Of a stretch of DNA of 64,000 bases, positions 14,972 through 39,330 are shown in pieces. The DNA comes from Prunus persica. Taxonomy: Eukaryota; Streptophyta; Magnoliopsida; Rosales; Rosaceae. Position numbers and translations under genes: made by a program. The notes below the pieces were generated by a model. The model did not search any database. It was not told where the DNA came from and saw nothing but the letters and a program-made list of their open reading frames with translations. Each line of letters starts with the position of its first letter. The stretch's first letter is position 1. The stretch spans positions 12,479,634-12,543,633 of the forward strand of contig NC_034011.1 in NCBI RefSeq assembly GCF_000346465.2, read 5' to 3'.

Positions 14972-15805
14972 AGTGGTTGGTGTATTGCATAGTTGTAGGG
15001 ATTGGATTTCACTCAAAAGCCACCAAATGACTCCTCCAACCGTATTATGATGTTCCCCAAGTTTTGGACTCAATCCGATATTGATTGGTCCATGAAATTG
15101 GACAATTCAAGTTCGTACGAAGTTCATTCTGAAATGGAGTGGTTGGTGTATTGCATAGTTTTAGCCATTAGATTTCACTCAAAAGTCACCACATGACTCC
15201 TCCCAACATATTATGATGTTCCCCAAGTTTTGGAATCAATCCGATGTCGATTGGTCCATGAAATTGGACAATTCAGGTTCGTACGAAGTTCGTTATCAAA
15301 TGGAGTGGTTGGTGTATTACGTAGTTGTAGAGATTGGATTTCACTCAAAACCCACCACATGACTCCCCCCACCGTATTATGATGTTCCTCAAGTTTTGGA
15401 CTCAATCCGATATCGATTGGTCCATGGAATTGGACAATTCAGGTTCGTACGAAGTTCGTTATGAAATGGAGTGGTTGGTGTATTGCATAGTTGTAGAGAT
15501 TGGATTTCACTCAAAAGCCACCAAATGACTCCTCCCACCGTATTATGATGTTCCCTAGTTTTGGACTCAATCTGATATCGATTGGTCCATGAAATTGGAC
15601 AATTCAGGTTCGTACGAAGTTCGTTCTGAAGTGGAGTGGTTAGTGTATTGCATAGTTTTAGCCATTGGATTTCACTCAAAAGTCACCAAATGACTCCTCC
15701 CATCATATTATAATGTTCCCCAAGTTTTAGACTCAATCTGATATCGATTGGTCCAAGAAATTGGACAATTCGGGTTCGTACAAAGTTTGTTATGAAATGG
15801 AGTGG
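14972..15805 (+). repeat. Satellite array, block 3 (five monomers between two LTR copies)
   Basis: It is 834 bp long, five monomers. Its right half is nearly identical to the satellite just left of the solo LTR (about 13220-13625), at an offset of about 2180 bp, and its left part resembles 12130-12410. Thus satellite and LTR were copied together as one block, or the assembly repeats itself beside the gap. Confidence 0.95.
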
Positions 15806-16317
15806 TGATAACTCATATATTTATACATATATATCATCCATTTCTAGTCTATTTGTGATGTTTTTGAGTTAAACTTATTGCATTTTACCCTATTTTGTGT
15901 TAGTATGCAGTTGCACCTACTTTAGGATCAAGTTGAAGGCAAAAGAAATGAAAACATGCCATTTTTGGAGCTGACCCTTATTCAAACATGGGAACAAGTT
16001 TCGTAACCTGTTTTGAAGTCCAAATAAAGAATCCAAGGCGAACCTGGCTTGGTTGAAGACTAAGAGCAGAATGGGAAAGCAATGGGGATTTCTAGCCTAA
16101 TTTGGAGGTACCAAATAACGCAAAAACGTGCAAAATAAAGGCTGATTTGTTAGGAACTCTTTGGAATATCTCGCAGCCCCCATAAAAACTTGTCTTTTAG
16201 CTACTTTTAAAACCCCTATTTATTTTGGACGAATTTCACAACTCTAGCACTCACTTCTTGGTTATTCTCTCCTTTCATGCACAGTAAAACTCTAGCTGTC
16301 CATATATTCCACTATCA
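15806..16317 (+). mobile_element. LTR copy of the TGATAACTC family, cut by assembly gap
   Basis: The first 512 bp match 13626-14137 almost base for base; the one clear difference I see is a single T lost in a run near 16305. It begins after AGTGG, the same junction as the complete solo LTR, and ends where the N run starts. The missing part is presumably in the gap. Confidence 0.9.
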
Positions 16318-16417
16318 NNNNNNNNNNNNNNNNNNNNNNNNNNNNNNNNNNNNNNNNNNNNNNNNNNNNNNNNNNNNNNNNNNNNNNNNNNNNNNNNNNN
16401 NNNNNNNNNNNNNNNNN
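16318..16417. other. Assembly gap (100 N)
   Basis: Exactly 100 N, a scaffolding placeholder of unknown true size. Satellite orientation differs on its two sides, so an inversion junction or a misjoin lies here. Confidence 1.
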
Positions 16418-19400
16418 TTCGTACGAACCTTAATTGTCCCATTTTCTGGACCAATTGATATCGGATTGAGTACAAAACTTGGGGAACATCATAATATTGT
16501 GGGAGGATTCATTGGCTGAGTTTTGAGTGAAAACCAATCTCTACAACTATCCAATACACCAACCACTCCATTTCATAACGAACTTCGGACGAACCTAAAT
16601 TGCCAAATTTCATTGTCGAATCGATATCGGATTGAGTACAAACCTTGGGGAACATCATAACATGGTGGGTGGAGTCATTTGGAGACTTTTGAGTGAAATC
16701 CAATGGCCAAAACTATGCCATAGACCAACCACTCCATTTTAGAACGAACCTCGTACGAACCTGAATTGTCCAATTTCATTGACCAATCGATATTGGATTG
16801 AGTCCAAAATTTGGGGAACATCATAATATGGCGGGAGGAGTCATTTGGTGACTTTTGAGTGAAATCCAATGGCTAAAACTTTGAAATACACAAACCACAC
16901 CATTTCAGAACGAACTTCATACTAACCTGAATTGTCCAATTTCATGTACCAATCGATATCGGAGTGAGTCCAAAACTTGGGGGAACATCATAATATGGTG
17001 GGAGGAGTCATTTGGTGACTTTTGCATGAAATCCAATGGCTAAAATTTTGAAATACACAAACACTCCATTTCGAACGAACTTCGTACGAACCTGAGTTGT
17101 CCAATTTTGTGGACCAATCGGTATCGTAGTGAGTCCAAAACTTGGGGGAACATCATAATGTGTTGGGAGGAGTCATTTGGTGACTTTTGAGTGAAATCCA
17201 GTGGTTAAAACATTGAAATGCACAAACCACTCCATTTAAGAACGAACTTCGTACAAACCTGAATTGTCCAATTTCATGGACCAATCGATATCGGATTGAG
17301 TCCAAAACAGGGGGAACATCGTAATATGGTGGGCGGAGTTATTTGGTGGGTTTTGAGTGACATCCAAGCTCTAGAACTTTGCAATACACCAACCACTGCA
17401 TTTCATAACGAACTTCGTATGAACCTGAATTGTCCAATTTCATGGACAAATCGATATCGGATTGAGTCCAAAACTTGGGGAACATCATAATATGGTGGGA
17501 GGAGTCATTTGGTGGTTTTTGAGTGAAATCCAATCCCTACAACTATGCAATAGACCAACCACTCCATTTTAAAACGTACTTCGTACGAACCTAAATTGTC
17601 CAATTTCATTGACCAATCGATATTGGATTGAGTCCAAAACTTGGGGAACAGCATAATACGGTGGGAGGAGTCATTTGGTGACTTTGTGTGAAATCCAATG
17701 GCTAAAACTTTGAAATACACAAACACTCCATTTCAGAACGAACTTCGTACGAACCTGAATTGTCCAATTTTGTGGACCAATCGGTATCGGAGTGAGTCCA
17801 AAACTTGGGGAACATCATAATATGTTGGGAGGAGTCATTTGGTGACTTTTGAGTGAAATCCAGTGGTTAAAACATTGAAATGCACAAACCACTCCATTTC
17901 AGAACGAACTTCGTACGAACCTGAATTGTCCAATTTCATGGACCAATCGATATCGGATTGAGTCCAAAACATGGGGAACATCGTAATATGGTGGGAGGAG
18001 TTATTTGATGGGTTTTAAGTGACATCCAAGCTCTAGAACTTTGCAATATACCAACCACTGCATTTCATAACGGACTTCGTATGAACCTGAATTGTCCAAT
18101 TTCATGGACAAATCGATATCGGATTGAGTCCAAAACTTGGGGAACATCATAATATGGTGGGAGGAGTCATTCGGTGGTTTTTGAGTGAAATCCAATCCCT
18201 ACAACTATGCAGTACACCAACCAGTCCATTTCATAACGAACTTCGTACGAACCTGCATTGCCCAATTTCATTGTCCAATCGATATCGGATTAAGTACAAA
18301 CCCTGGGAAAAATCATAATATGATAGATGGAGTCATTTGGTGAGTTTTGAGTGAAATCCAATGGCTAAAAGTATGCAATACGCCACCCACTCCGTTTCAT
18401 AACGAACTTCGTACGAACCTTAATTGTCCCATTTCCTGGACCAATTGATATTGGATTGAGTACAAAACTTGGGGAACATCATAATATTGTGGGAGGAGTC
18501 ATTCGCTGAGTTTTGAGTGAAAACCAATCTCTACAACTATGCAATACACCAACCACTCCATTTCATAACGAACTTCGTACGAACCTGAATTGCCCATTTT
18601 CATTGTCGAATCGATATCGGATTGAGTACAAACCTTGGGGAACATCATAACATGGTGGGTGGAGTCATTTGGTGACTTTTGAGTGAAATCCAATGGCCAA
18701 AACTATGCAATAGACCAACCACTCCATTTTAGAACGAACTTCGTACGAACCTGAATTGTCCAATTTCATTGACCAATCGATATTGGATTGAGTCCAAAAC
18801 TTGGGGAACATCATAATATGGCGGGAGGAGTCATTTGGGGACTTTTGAGTGAAATCCAATGGCTAAAACTTTGAAATACACAAACCACTCGACTTCAGAA
18901 CAAACTTCGTACGAACCTGAATTGCCCAATTTCATGGACCAATCGATATCGGATTGAGTCCAAAACTTGGGGAACATCATAATATGGTGGGAGGAGTCAT
19001 TTGGGGGGTTTTGAGTGACATCCAAGCTCTAGAACTATGCAATGCACCAACCACTGCATTTCATAACGAACTTCGTATGAACCTGAATTGTCCAATTTCA
19101 TGGACAAATCGATATCGGATTGAGTCCAAAACTTGTGGAACATCATAATATGGTGGGAGGAGTCATTTGGTGGGTTTGAGGGAAATCCAATGGCTAAAAC
19201 ATTGCAATACACCAACCACTCCATTCCAGAACGAACTTCTTATGAACGTGAATTGTCCAATTTCATTTATCAATCGATATCGGATTACGAAACTTGGGGA
19301 ACATCATGATGTTGTGGGAGGAGTCATTTGATGGGTTTTGAGTGAAAGCCAATCTCTACAACTATACAGTACACCAACCACACCATTTCATAACAAACTT

Positions 19401-21660
19401 CGTACAAAGCTGAATTGCCTGATTTCGTGGACCAATCGATATTGCATTGAGTCCAAAACTTGGGGAACATCATAATGTAGTGGGAGGACTCATTTGGTGG
19501 GTTTTGAGTGAAATCAAGTCTCTACAACTATACAATGCACCAAACCTCCATTTCAGAACGAACTTCGTACGAACCTGAATTGTCCAATTTCATGGACCAA
19601 TCGATATCGGATTGAGTGCAAAACTTGGGGATCATCATAATACATTGGGAGCAGTCATTTCATGGGTTTTGAGTGAAATCCAATCTCTACAACTATGCAA
19701 TACACCAGCCACTCCATTTTAGAACGAACTTCGTACGAACAGGAATTGTCTAATTTCATGGACCAATCGATATCGGATTGAGTCCAAAACTTGGGGCGCA
19801 TCATAATATGGCGGGAGGAGTCATTTGGGGACTTTTGAGTGAAATCCAATGGCTAAAACTTTGAAATACACAAACCACTCGACTTCATAACAAACTTCGT
19901 ACGAACCTGAATTGCCCAATTTCATGGTCCAATCGATATCGGATTGAGTCCAAAACTTGGGGAACATCATAATATGGTGGGAGGAGTCATTTGGTGGGTT
20001 TTGAGTGACATCCAAGCTCTAGAACTATGCAATGCACCAACCACTGCATTTCATAACGAACTTCGTATGAACCTGAATTGTCCAATTTCATGGACAAATC
20101 GATATCGGATTGAGTCCAAAACTTTGGGAACATCATCAGGAGTCATTTGGTGGGTTTTGAGTGACATCCAAGCTCTAGAACTTCGCAATATACCAACCAC
20201 TGCATTTCATAACAAACTTCATACAAAGCTGAATTGCCTGATTTCGTGGACCAATCGATATCTCATTGAGTCCAAAACTTGGGGAACATCATAATGTAGT
20301 GGGAGGACTCATTTGGTGGGTTTTGAGGGAAATCAAGTCTCTACAACTATACAATGCACCAAGCCCTCCATTTCAGAACGAACTTCGTACGAGCCTGAAT
20401 TGTCCAATTTCATGGACCAATCGATATCGGATTGAGTCCAAAACTTGGGGATCAACATAATACATTGGGAGGAGTCATTTCGGGGGTTTTGAGTGAAATC
20501 CAATCTCTACAACTATGCAATACACCAGCCACTCCATTTTAGAACAAACTTCGTACGAACAGGAATTGTCCAATTTCATGGACCAATCGACATCGGATTG
20601 AGTCCAAAACTTGGGGAGCATCATAACATGGTGGGTGGAGTCATTTGGCGACTTTTGAGTGAAATCCAATGGCTAAAACTTTGAAATACACAAACCATTC
20701 CATTTAAGAACGAATTTTGTACGAACCTGACTTGTCCAATTTCATGGACAAATCGATATCGGATAGAGCCCAAAACTTGGGGAACATCATAATATGGTGG
20801 GAGTAGTCATTTGGTGGTTTCTGAGTGAAATCCATTGGCTACAACTATGCAATACACCCACCACTCCATTTCATAACAAACTTCATACGAACCTGAATTA
20901 TCCAATTTCATGGACCAATCGATATCGGATTGAGTCCAAAACTTGGGGAATATCATAATATGGTGGGAGGAGTCATTTGGCGGGTTTTGAGTAAAATCTA
21001 ATCTCTAGAAATATGCAATACACCAGCCAATCCCTTTCATAACGAACTTCGTACGAGCCTGAATTGTCCAATTTCATGGACCAATCTATATCGGATTGAG
21101 TCCAAAACTTGGGGAACATCATAATATGGTGGGAGGAGTCATTTGGTGGGTTTTGAGTGACATCCAAGCTCTAGAACTATGCAATGCACCTACCACTGCA
21201 TTTCATAACGAACTTCGTATGAACCTGAATTGTCCAATTTCATGGACAAATCGATATCGGATTGAGTCCAAAACTTTGGGAACATCATCAGGAGTCATTT
21301 GGTGGGTTTTGAGTGACATCCAATGGCTAAAACTATGCAATACACCAACCACTGCATTTCATAGTGAACTTCGTACGAACCTGAATTGTCCAATTTCATG
21401 GACCAATTAATTTTGGATTGAGTCCTAAACTTGGGAAACATCATAATATGGTGGGAGGAGTCCTTTTGTGAGTTTTGAGTGAAATCCAATGGCTAAAACT
21501 ATGCAATACACCAACCACTCGATTTCATAACGAACTTCGTACGAGCCTGAATTGTCCAATTTCATGGACCACTTTTTTTCAGATTGAGTATAAAACTTGG
21601 GGAACATCATAATATGGTGGGAGGAGTCGTTTGGTGACTTTTGAGTCAAATCCAATGACT
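16418..21660 (-). repeat. Satellite array, ~166-bp monomer, inverted orientation, block 4
   Basis: These are the same monomers as blocks 1-3 but read on the reverse strand (GGTGGGAGGAGTCATTTGG, then TTTTGAGTGAAATCCAA, then AACTTCGTACGAACC). Several variants recur in blocks. One is the GACATCCAAGCTCTAGAAC monomer near 17365, 18028, 19020, 20000 and 21150; another is a shortened monomer (ACATCATCAGGAGTC) at about 20130 and 21280. Segment 16418 to about 16900 recurs at about 18408-18890. This indicates higher-order, segment-wise amplification. The right limit is approximate, where the next subfamily begins. Confidence 0.93.
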
Positions 21661-34196
<12,536 letters not shown>

Positions 34197-34960
34197 GTGT
34201 CTTTAACGACTTTATTTTGTAGTAAAATGTTTGTGGGTATCATGACAGAAGACACAACACCTCCTACTGGGACACCTAGAGGTTTAACGGCTTGTGGCAC
34301 ATGTTAAGTGCCATCGAGTTTACCTGCGAAAGTAGTTTAGTTAGTTTTTGTTTTGTTTTGTTTCTGTTTTAATTTCTTATTTTGCTCGAGGACTAGGAAA
34401 AAATAGGTTTTAGATAGTTTGACAAGTGCATTTTTTCCTATATTTTTATACCTCTTATATTTGGTTTTTGTGTGAAAGTTAATTAAAAAGAGCATTATTA
34501 CCGTACTTTCCTTATTTTCAGCTATTCTGTGCTCTTGGAAGGATTTCGACTGAAAATTGACTTTTCAAATGAATTTTAGGGCAAGGACAATTGGAGAACA
34601 AAGCTAAGACATTGAAGATCATTGTGTCAAAGTTTCATAATTTTCTACTAAGCCAAATGCTCTAGACATGCAAGTCAAGACAGCCTAGGTTGAAATCCCG
34701 TCAGAACTGCACTGCTGTGGAAGATTAAAAATTTGAACACCTTTCCAATTTTTCCTAGTGGCTTGTGATATATGCTTGGAAAGCTTAGAGATCAAGCTAC
34801 GTTTCTCATATTTTTCCAGAATTTGCTAGGAATAATTGTTTTAGTTTACTTAAATCTATCAATCTTCTTAATCAACTGTTCAAATAAATTTTTGAATTAA
34901 TCATAATTGGTAGTTAATAGGAAATTACAGTCTTCGTGAGAACAACACTATACTTATTTC
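34197..34960 (+). mobile_element. Left part of an older LTR-retrotransposon remnant, split by the Tat element
   Basis: After the satellite, AT-rich sequence contains GCTCGAGGACTAGG (34384-34397), a stretch commonly seen just upstream of the 3' LTR in plant gypsy elements. A possible LTR start follows (TGACAAGTGC at about 34420). It continues to ATTTC at 34956-34960, the target duplicated by the Tat insertion, and resumes after 46130. No coding region survives. Assignment as an LTR element rests on this end structure and on the terminal ACAACA at 46181; the family is not determined. Confidence 0.5.
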
Positions 34961-35466
34961 TGTTTACACCATAATGAACCGAGCAGACCCAGCATCAAAG
35001 CGACTAGCACCAAGGCAGCCATGCCTTCTCCCATGCCGAAGGAAGACACACTTCCGAGGTGCCAGACACCTGCCGAAGCTCTCAGCTGCCAAACTTAATC
35101 TCCAGGACACGTGTCGTCACCACAACGGCTTGCACAAAGTCCCACATTGGAACTTTGTGCAAAGCTCCCACTTTCACTTCCCTATAAATAGGGAACAGTA
35201 CCCAGGTAAAACGAGGAACTACTCTCCCACTTTTACTGTTACTCTGCCAGAATTACTACTTGTAACTGACTCAGGCATCGGAGAGCCTTCGGCCGGCACC
35301 ACACCGGTGTCCGAAGCTTAACGATTGCTTCTCCTCTTTTTACCTTCTACAGGTCTCTCACCAACCCATTTCACCAAGGGCTTCAGCCTTCTTCTCTGCT
35401 GAAGACTCAGCACATCTAATCACTAAGTTGCACTCAATATTGGCCGGGCCATTTTGAGCATCAACA
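34961..35466 (+). repeat. 5' LTR of the Tat element
   Basis: It starts TGTTTACACC and ends AGCATCAACA (TG...CA). It contains a good TATA box (TATAAATA at 35183-35190) about 220 bp in, the likely promoter of genomic RNA. The insertion has the direct repeat ATTTC on both outer sides. Confidence 0.95.
35183..35190 (+). promoter_or_regulatory. LTR TATA box
   Basis: TATAAATA lies in a CCC...GGG context in the 5' LTR; the 3' LTR has the same box at 45847-45854. Its position inside the LTR and upstream of gag fits the element's core promoter. No expression evidence is available. Confidence 0.7.
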
Positions 35467-35467
35467 G

Positions 35468-35486
35468 TTTGGCGCCGTCTGTGGGA
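35468..35486 (+). promoter_or_regulatory. Primer-binding site
   Basis: TTTGGCGCCGTCTGTGGGA begins two bases after the 5' LTR end. TGGCGCCG-type sites complementary to a tRNA 3' end are standard in plant Ty3/gypsy elements; a tRNA-Asp-like primer is suggested by TGGCGCCGT, but the exact tRNA is inference. Confidence 0.8.
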
Positions 35487-35578
35487 AACTGACACTTGAA
35501 TCCCCTCTTTCTCTATCAGCCCAGCTGGCTCCTTCACCCCTCAGGCCCCGTCGCCTCTTCTTCACCCCACATTCTGCT

Positions 35579-36199
35579 ATGCCGACCGAGGATAGCCGCG
35601 ATACCCAGCATCATACCCCCCGCGATAGTACTTCTAGAAGGAAATCTTCGGAAGATGCCACTCTCCAGGCAGAAATGGAGCGCCTCCGCGACAGTGTCAC
35701 TAAAATGTCGGAAAAATACGAGCACCTTCAATGCAGGAACGTTGAGCTAGAACATGACTATCGTGTTTTAAAGCGGAACTGGGAAAGGACTCACACCCAG
35801 GATGCCCAGCACGACCTCACCCAGAACGTTGGGCTTACTCAGCCGAACCAGCCAGTACATTCCAGCCACAGTGCCTCAGCCCAGGCTAGGCTCCGCAAAG
35901 GTAAAGACCACCTTCATCCGGAGATAACCCAGTCACGACCCATTTGCGTTCCCCCACCGAGGGACCGGCCTCATGAACCAGTCAGGATCTACCAAGATTG
36001 CAGGGATCGCCTCTCGGACCGTCAACCAAGGCCGATCCCTATCCCTGTCAACCTCGAAGACCCACGGGTGACACACCTGGGCCTCTCGCCAGCCCCCGTC
36101 CGCATACCCGACGAGGAAGGTGTCGGGGACTCGGATACTTGGGACTTTTATAATTCAGAGACCCAGCCAAATTACCACACCGGGGCGCTGGAAAATTAG
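35579..36199 (+). pseudogene. gag: Gag N-terminal part, ended by an in-frame TAG
   Basis: 206 codons from ATG (MPTEDSRDTQHH). Residues about 35-65 (MERLRDSVTKMSEKYEHL onward) look like a coiled coil; the rest is polar and Pro/Arg-rich. The frame ends at TAG (36197-36199) but the next reading frame, with the core Gag domain, is in the same phase. So this is one gag gene broken by a nonsense codon, or a natural stop read through in the element. A nonsense mutation is the simpler view given the other lesions. Gag forms the virus-like particle in the cytoplasm. The ATG is the first good one after the primer-binding site. Confidence 0.75.
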
Positions 36200-38047
36200 G
36201 AACAATCCCCAGTCCCTGTCTGCCCCGCCCCTAGGCCTTTGACGCCTGAAACTCTTCCTCATGCCGACCCGGCCATGAGGCTTCTCTTCGAAAAGGTCCG
36301 ACGCCTGGAAAGCGAACAACAACGCAGCCATCAACCCCTCTGGGCAAAACCACGACCAGGGCCCTTTACCGAACGCATCCTCCACTACCACCAGGAGAAA
36401 GATATCCAGCCCCTCCGCATCGCTTTCTACACTGGCACGGAGGACCCTCTCACCCACATCCACTCCTTCCAGTCTGCCCTTGGGTGCAAAGGCCTCACTG
36501 ATGAAGGCATGTGCCTCTTTTTCCCTTCCACCCTCAGCGGCGCGGCCCTGAATTGGTTCTACAGGCTCCACCCCCGCACCATCAACTCCTTCGATAGTCT
36601 CAAGCAGACGTTCCTGGACCATTTTATGATCCAGACTGATCGCCTATACTCTGCCGACAACTTGTATATGCTTAGGCAGGCTGAGGACGAACCCCTTCGG
36701 GAATATGCAGCCCGCTTCAGTCATGAATACTCCCGTTGCCCAGACACTGACGATCGCGCTGCCTTCGGCGCTTTTAAGAGCGGCCTCCGCGAGTCCAACT
36801 TCCGCTACCTGGTCCATAGCAACAGTTGGAACACATATGCAGAGCTGATGAAGCAGGAAGCAGTCCATGCTAAGGCCGAATACTTCAATACCAAGCGTGG
36901 CCCAGCTAACCTGATGCGCAACGCTTTCGCTGATCCTCCACCTGCTTCAGCACCCGCCCCAGCCCCACCTCAGCATTCTACCCCTGCCCCGAGTACTCAG
37001 GACAACCAGCAACATAAGCGGAAGGATAGCTACCAGCATCCCTTCGGTAATAACAAACGTGGCAGACATGGCAACCACCACCACTCTAGCGGAGGCAACC
37101 CTCCTAGGCCTGCTGATCGGGCCCCACTTCCATTCACACCCAGGCCCAGGTTCGAGGTATTTACCACCCTCAACACCACCTATGAGAACGTCCTGGTGCG
37201 TGAAGCCCCCATCATCCCCAAGCCACCCCCCCAGAGACCATCCAACAAGCCAATGCCAAACACGGGGGTCTTCTGCCGCTTTCATCAATTCAGCGGCCAT
37301 GACACCGAGTCTTGTGTTGCGTTGCGCAACATAATTGAAGGGCTCATCAGGGAGGGTAAGCTGGACAACTATGTGCGCAACATACCAGCCCCGCCTAACC
37401 CTCACCAACGACAAATCAACATGATCTCCACCATCAGCGGAGGTCCTACCCTGGCTGGCACCTCCAACAATTCCATCAAACATTATGTCCGCTCCACCTA
37501 TGCGCACCAGGTCTTCACCACCGAGCAGGGACGATTGCCAAAGACCCACAGGACTGGCTGGGCCCCCATTACCTTCTGCGAGGAGGAGGAGCGTGGTGTT
37601 ATCCTCCCCCATGACGATCCACTCATTATCCGGGCTGACATTTCTAACTTCGACGTTGGGCGTATCCTGGTAGACACTGGCAGCTCGGTCAGTGTGATGT
37701 TTGCCGAGTGCTTCAATGAACTCCAGGTCCCGCCTCACCTACTCGACCGAAGCATCACACCCCTTGTGAGCTTCTCGGGTGATGTGGTCCAGCCCATCGG
37801 CAGCATTCATCTCCCCATCTCAATTGGGGCCGCACCCCAGCGGACGACGATCACCACCCCCTTCCTTATCGCCGATTGCCCCACAGCCTACAACGTCATC
37901 CTCGGCCGCCCAGCCTTGGCCCAAATGAAGGCTTTTATTTCCACGCATATGCTGTTGTTGAAGTTTCCCACTCCTAATGGCCCAGGCACGGTGCGCGGCG
38001 ACCAACTCGGAGCCCGAAGCTGCTATGCTTCAGCCGTCAAGCCCTAG
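36200..38047 (+). pseudogene. gag-pr: Gag core and aspartic protease of the Tat element
   Basis: Continues the gag frame after the TAG; the first ATG is at 36239 (602 codons from there). A Retrotrans_gag-type domain spans about residues 58-230 (LRIAFYTGTEDPLTHIHSFQ, then LNWFYRLHPRTINSFDSLKQ). A His/Pro-rich linker follows, then a modified zinc finger near residue 344 (CRFHQFSGHDTESC, spacing C-x2-H-x4-H-x4-C), as usual in Tat Gag. The protease lies near residue 477 with the catalytic motif LVDTGSSVSVMF and a later flap-side ILGRPAL motif. The protease would cut the Gag-Pol polyprotein in the particle. The frame ends at 38045-38047 (TAG) where the RT frame continues one base back, so protease and RT are separated by a -1 frame break, probably a 1-nt deletion. 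Confidence 0.88.
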
Positions 38048-38702
38048 CAATAACCAAGGCTCCCGCCCCTCCTCAAGCTGGCACAGAACCACCTGAAGAC
38101 CCAAGGGAGGAGTCCATCGCACCACAGGCTGAACCTATGGAGGACCTGGAGCTGGTTACCCTCCATGACGATATCCCGAATCGACAAGTCCGGATCGGCA
38201 CCTCCATCTCGCCAGAGCTTCGCTCTGACTTGGTCTCCTTCCTCCGCCTCAACTCCGAAGTCTTCGCATGGTCCTACAATGATATGCCTGGTATATCACC
38301 AGACATCATATCCCATTGGCTTAGCGTCAATCCTGCCGTCAGACCAGTCCGACAGAAGCGTCGCGCTTATGATCCCGAGCGCTATGAGGCCATGAGGGCG
38401 GAGGTGGAACGATTGAGTAGCATCGGATTCATCAGGGAGGTTGACTATCCTACATGGCTGGCTAATGTCGTGATGGTCCGCAAGCCAAGAAAGGGCTGGC
38501 GCATGTGTGTCGACTACACCAACCTTAATCGGGCCTACCCAAAGGACAGCTTCCCGCTACCCCGCATTGACCAGCTAGTCGACGCCACAGCCGGCCACGC
38601 CCTCCTTAGCTTTATGGATGCTTATTCAGGTTACAACCAGATCTTCATGCACCCCCAAGATCAGGCCCACACCTCTTTCATTACGGACCGCGGCCTCTAC
38701 TG
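38041..38702 (+). pseudogene. rt: Reverse transcriptase, truncated: catalytic YVDD part deleted
   Basis: In a frame one base back from protease. It shows the normal N-terminal RT landmarks: VRPVRQKRRAYDPERYEAM, GFIREVDYPTWLANVVMV, then RMCVDYTNLNRAYPKDSFPL and LSFMDAYSGYNQIFMHP (motif A with the first catalytic Asp), and TSFITDRGLYC. Directly after GLYC the sequence jumps, in another frame, to LVKWAIELGEFDLHYKPRP, which normally lies near the end of the RT-linked RNase H. The palm motif C (YVDD), thumb, connection and nearly all of the first RNase H are missing, roughly 0.8-1 kb by comparison with intact relatives. No functional RT can be made. Confidence 0.92.
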
Positions 38703-39330
38703 CTGGTCAAATGGGCCATTGAACTGGGCGAGTTTGATCTTCATTACAAACCCCGCCCGGCCATGAGGGGACAGGCCGTTGCTGACTTCTTATCCGAATT
38801 CACGGAGCCTCAGGCTTCGGCAGCTATCCAGCCCACAACAGAACCCAATCTCCCTCCCAGTTAGGACCAAAACCCCACCGAAGGCAATCTCGACCTAACC
38901 CAGCCCCTGTGGACCTTATTCGTAGACGGCTCTTCTAATGCCCAGGGCTGTGGGGCCGGCCTCGTTCTCATCTCCCCAGACAAGGTTGCCCTCGAGTACG
39001 CCCTTCGCTTCAAATTCCAAGCCTCCAACAATGAGGCCGAATACGAAGCACTCTTAGCTGGTCTTCGATTAGCCAAAGAGATGGATGCCAGGCAAATTCA
39101 GATATTTAGCGATTCACAACTCGTGGTCCACCAGGTCAACCAGGACTTCACGGCTAAGGATGCCTCTATGACGGCCTACCTCCAGCACACTCGGCACTTG
39201 CTGGCAACCTTCCAAGCCCACTCTATCAAGCAAGTGCCGCGCTCCGAGAATAGCCATGCCGATGCACTAGCCAGGTTGGCATCAGCCCTGGAGCAAGGAA
39301 TGGGTCGCCACATCCACATCGAGTTTTTGG
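38703..39330 (+). pseudogene. rnh: Remnant of RT-RNase H plus second (Tat-type) RNase H
   Basis: The frame starts at the deletion junction with LVKWAIELGEFD (C-terminal tail of the first RNase H). It meets a TAG at 38862-38864, then continues in the same frame into a complete second RNase H: LWTLFVDGSSN (first Asp), ASNNEAEYEALLAGL (Glu), IFSDSQLVVHQVN (Asp) and SHADALARLAS (last Asp). All four acidic positions are present. An extra RNase H between pol RNase H and integrase is diagnostic of the Tat lineage, where it is thought to help degrade RNA-DNA hybrid during reverse transcription. ATG at 39081 opens the uninterrupted downstream frame, but it lies inside this domain. Confidence 0.85.

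Noticed and set aside
36947..37738. Long reverse-strand frame opposite gag (263 codons)
   Set aside because: It is the shadow of the GC-rich gag/protease coding strand, with low-complexity Gly/Val/Arg content and no domain.
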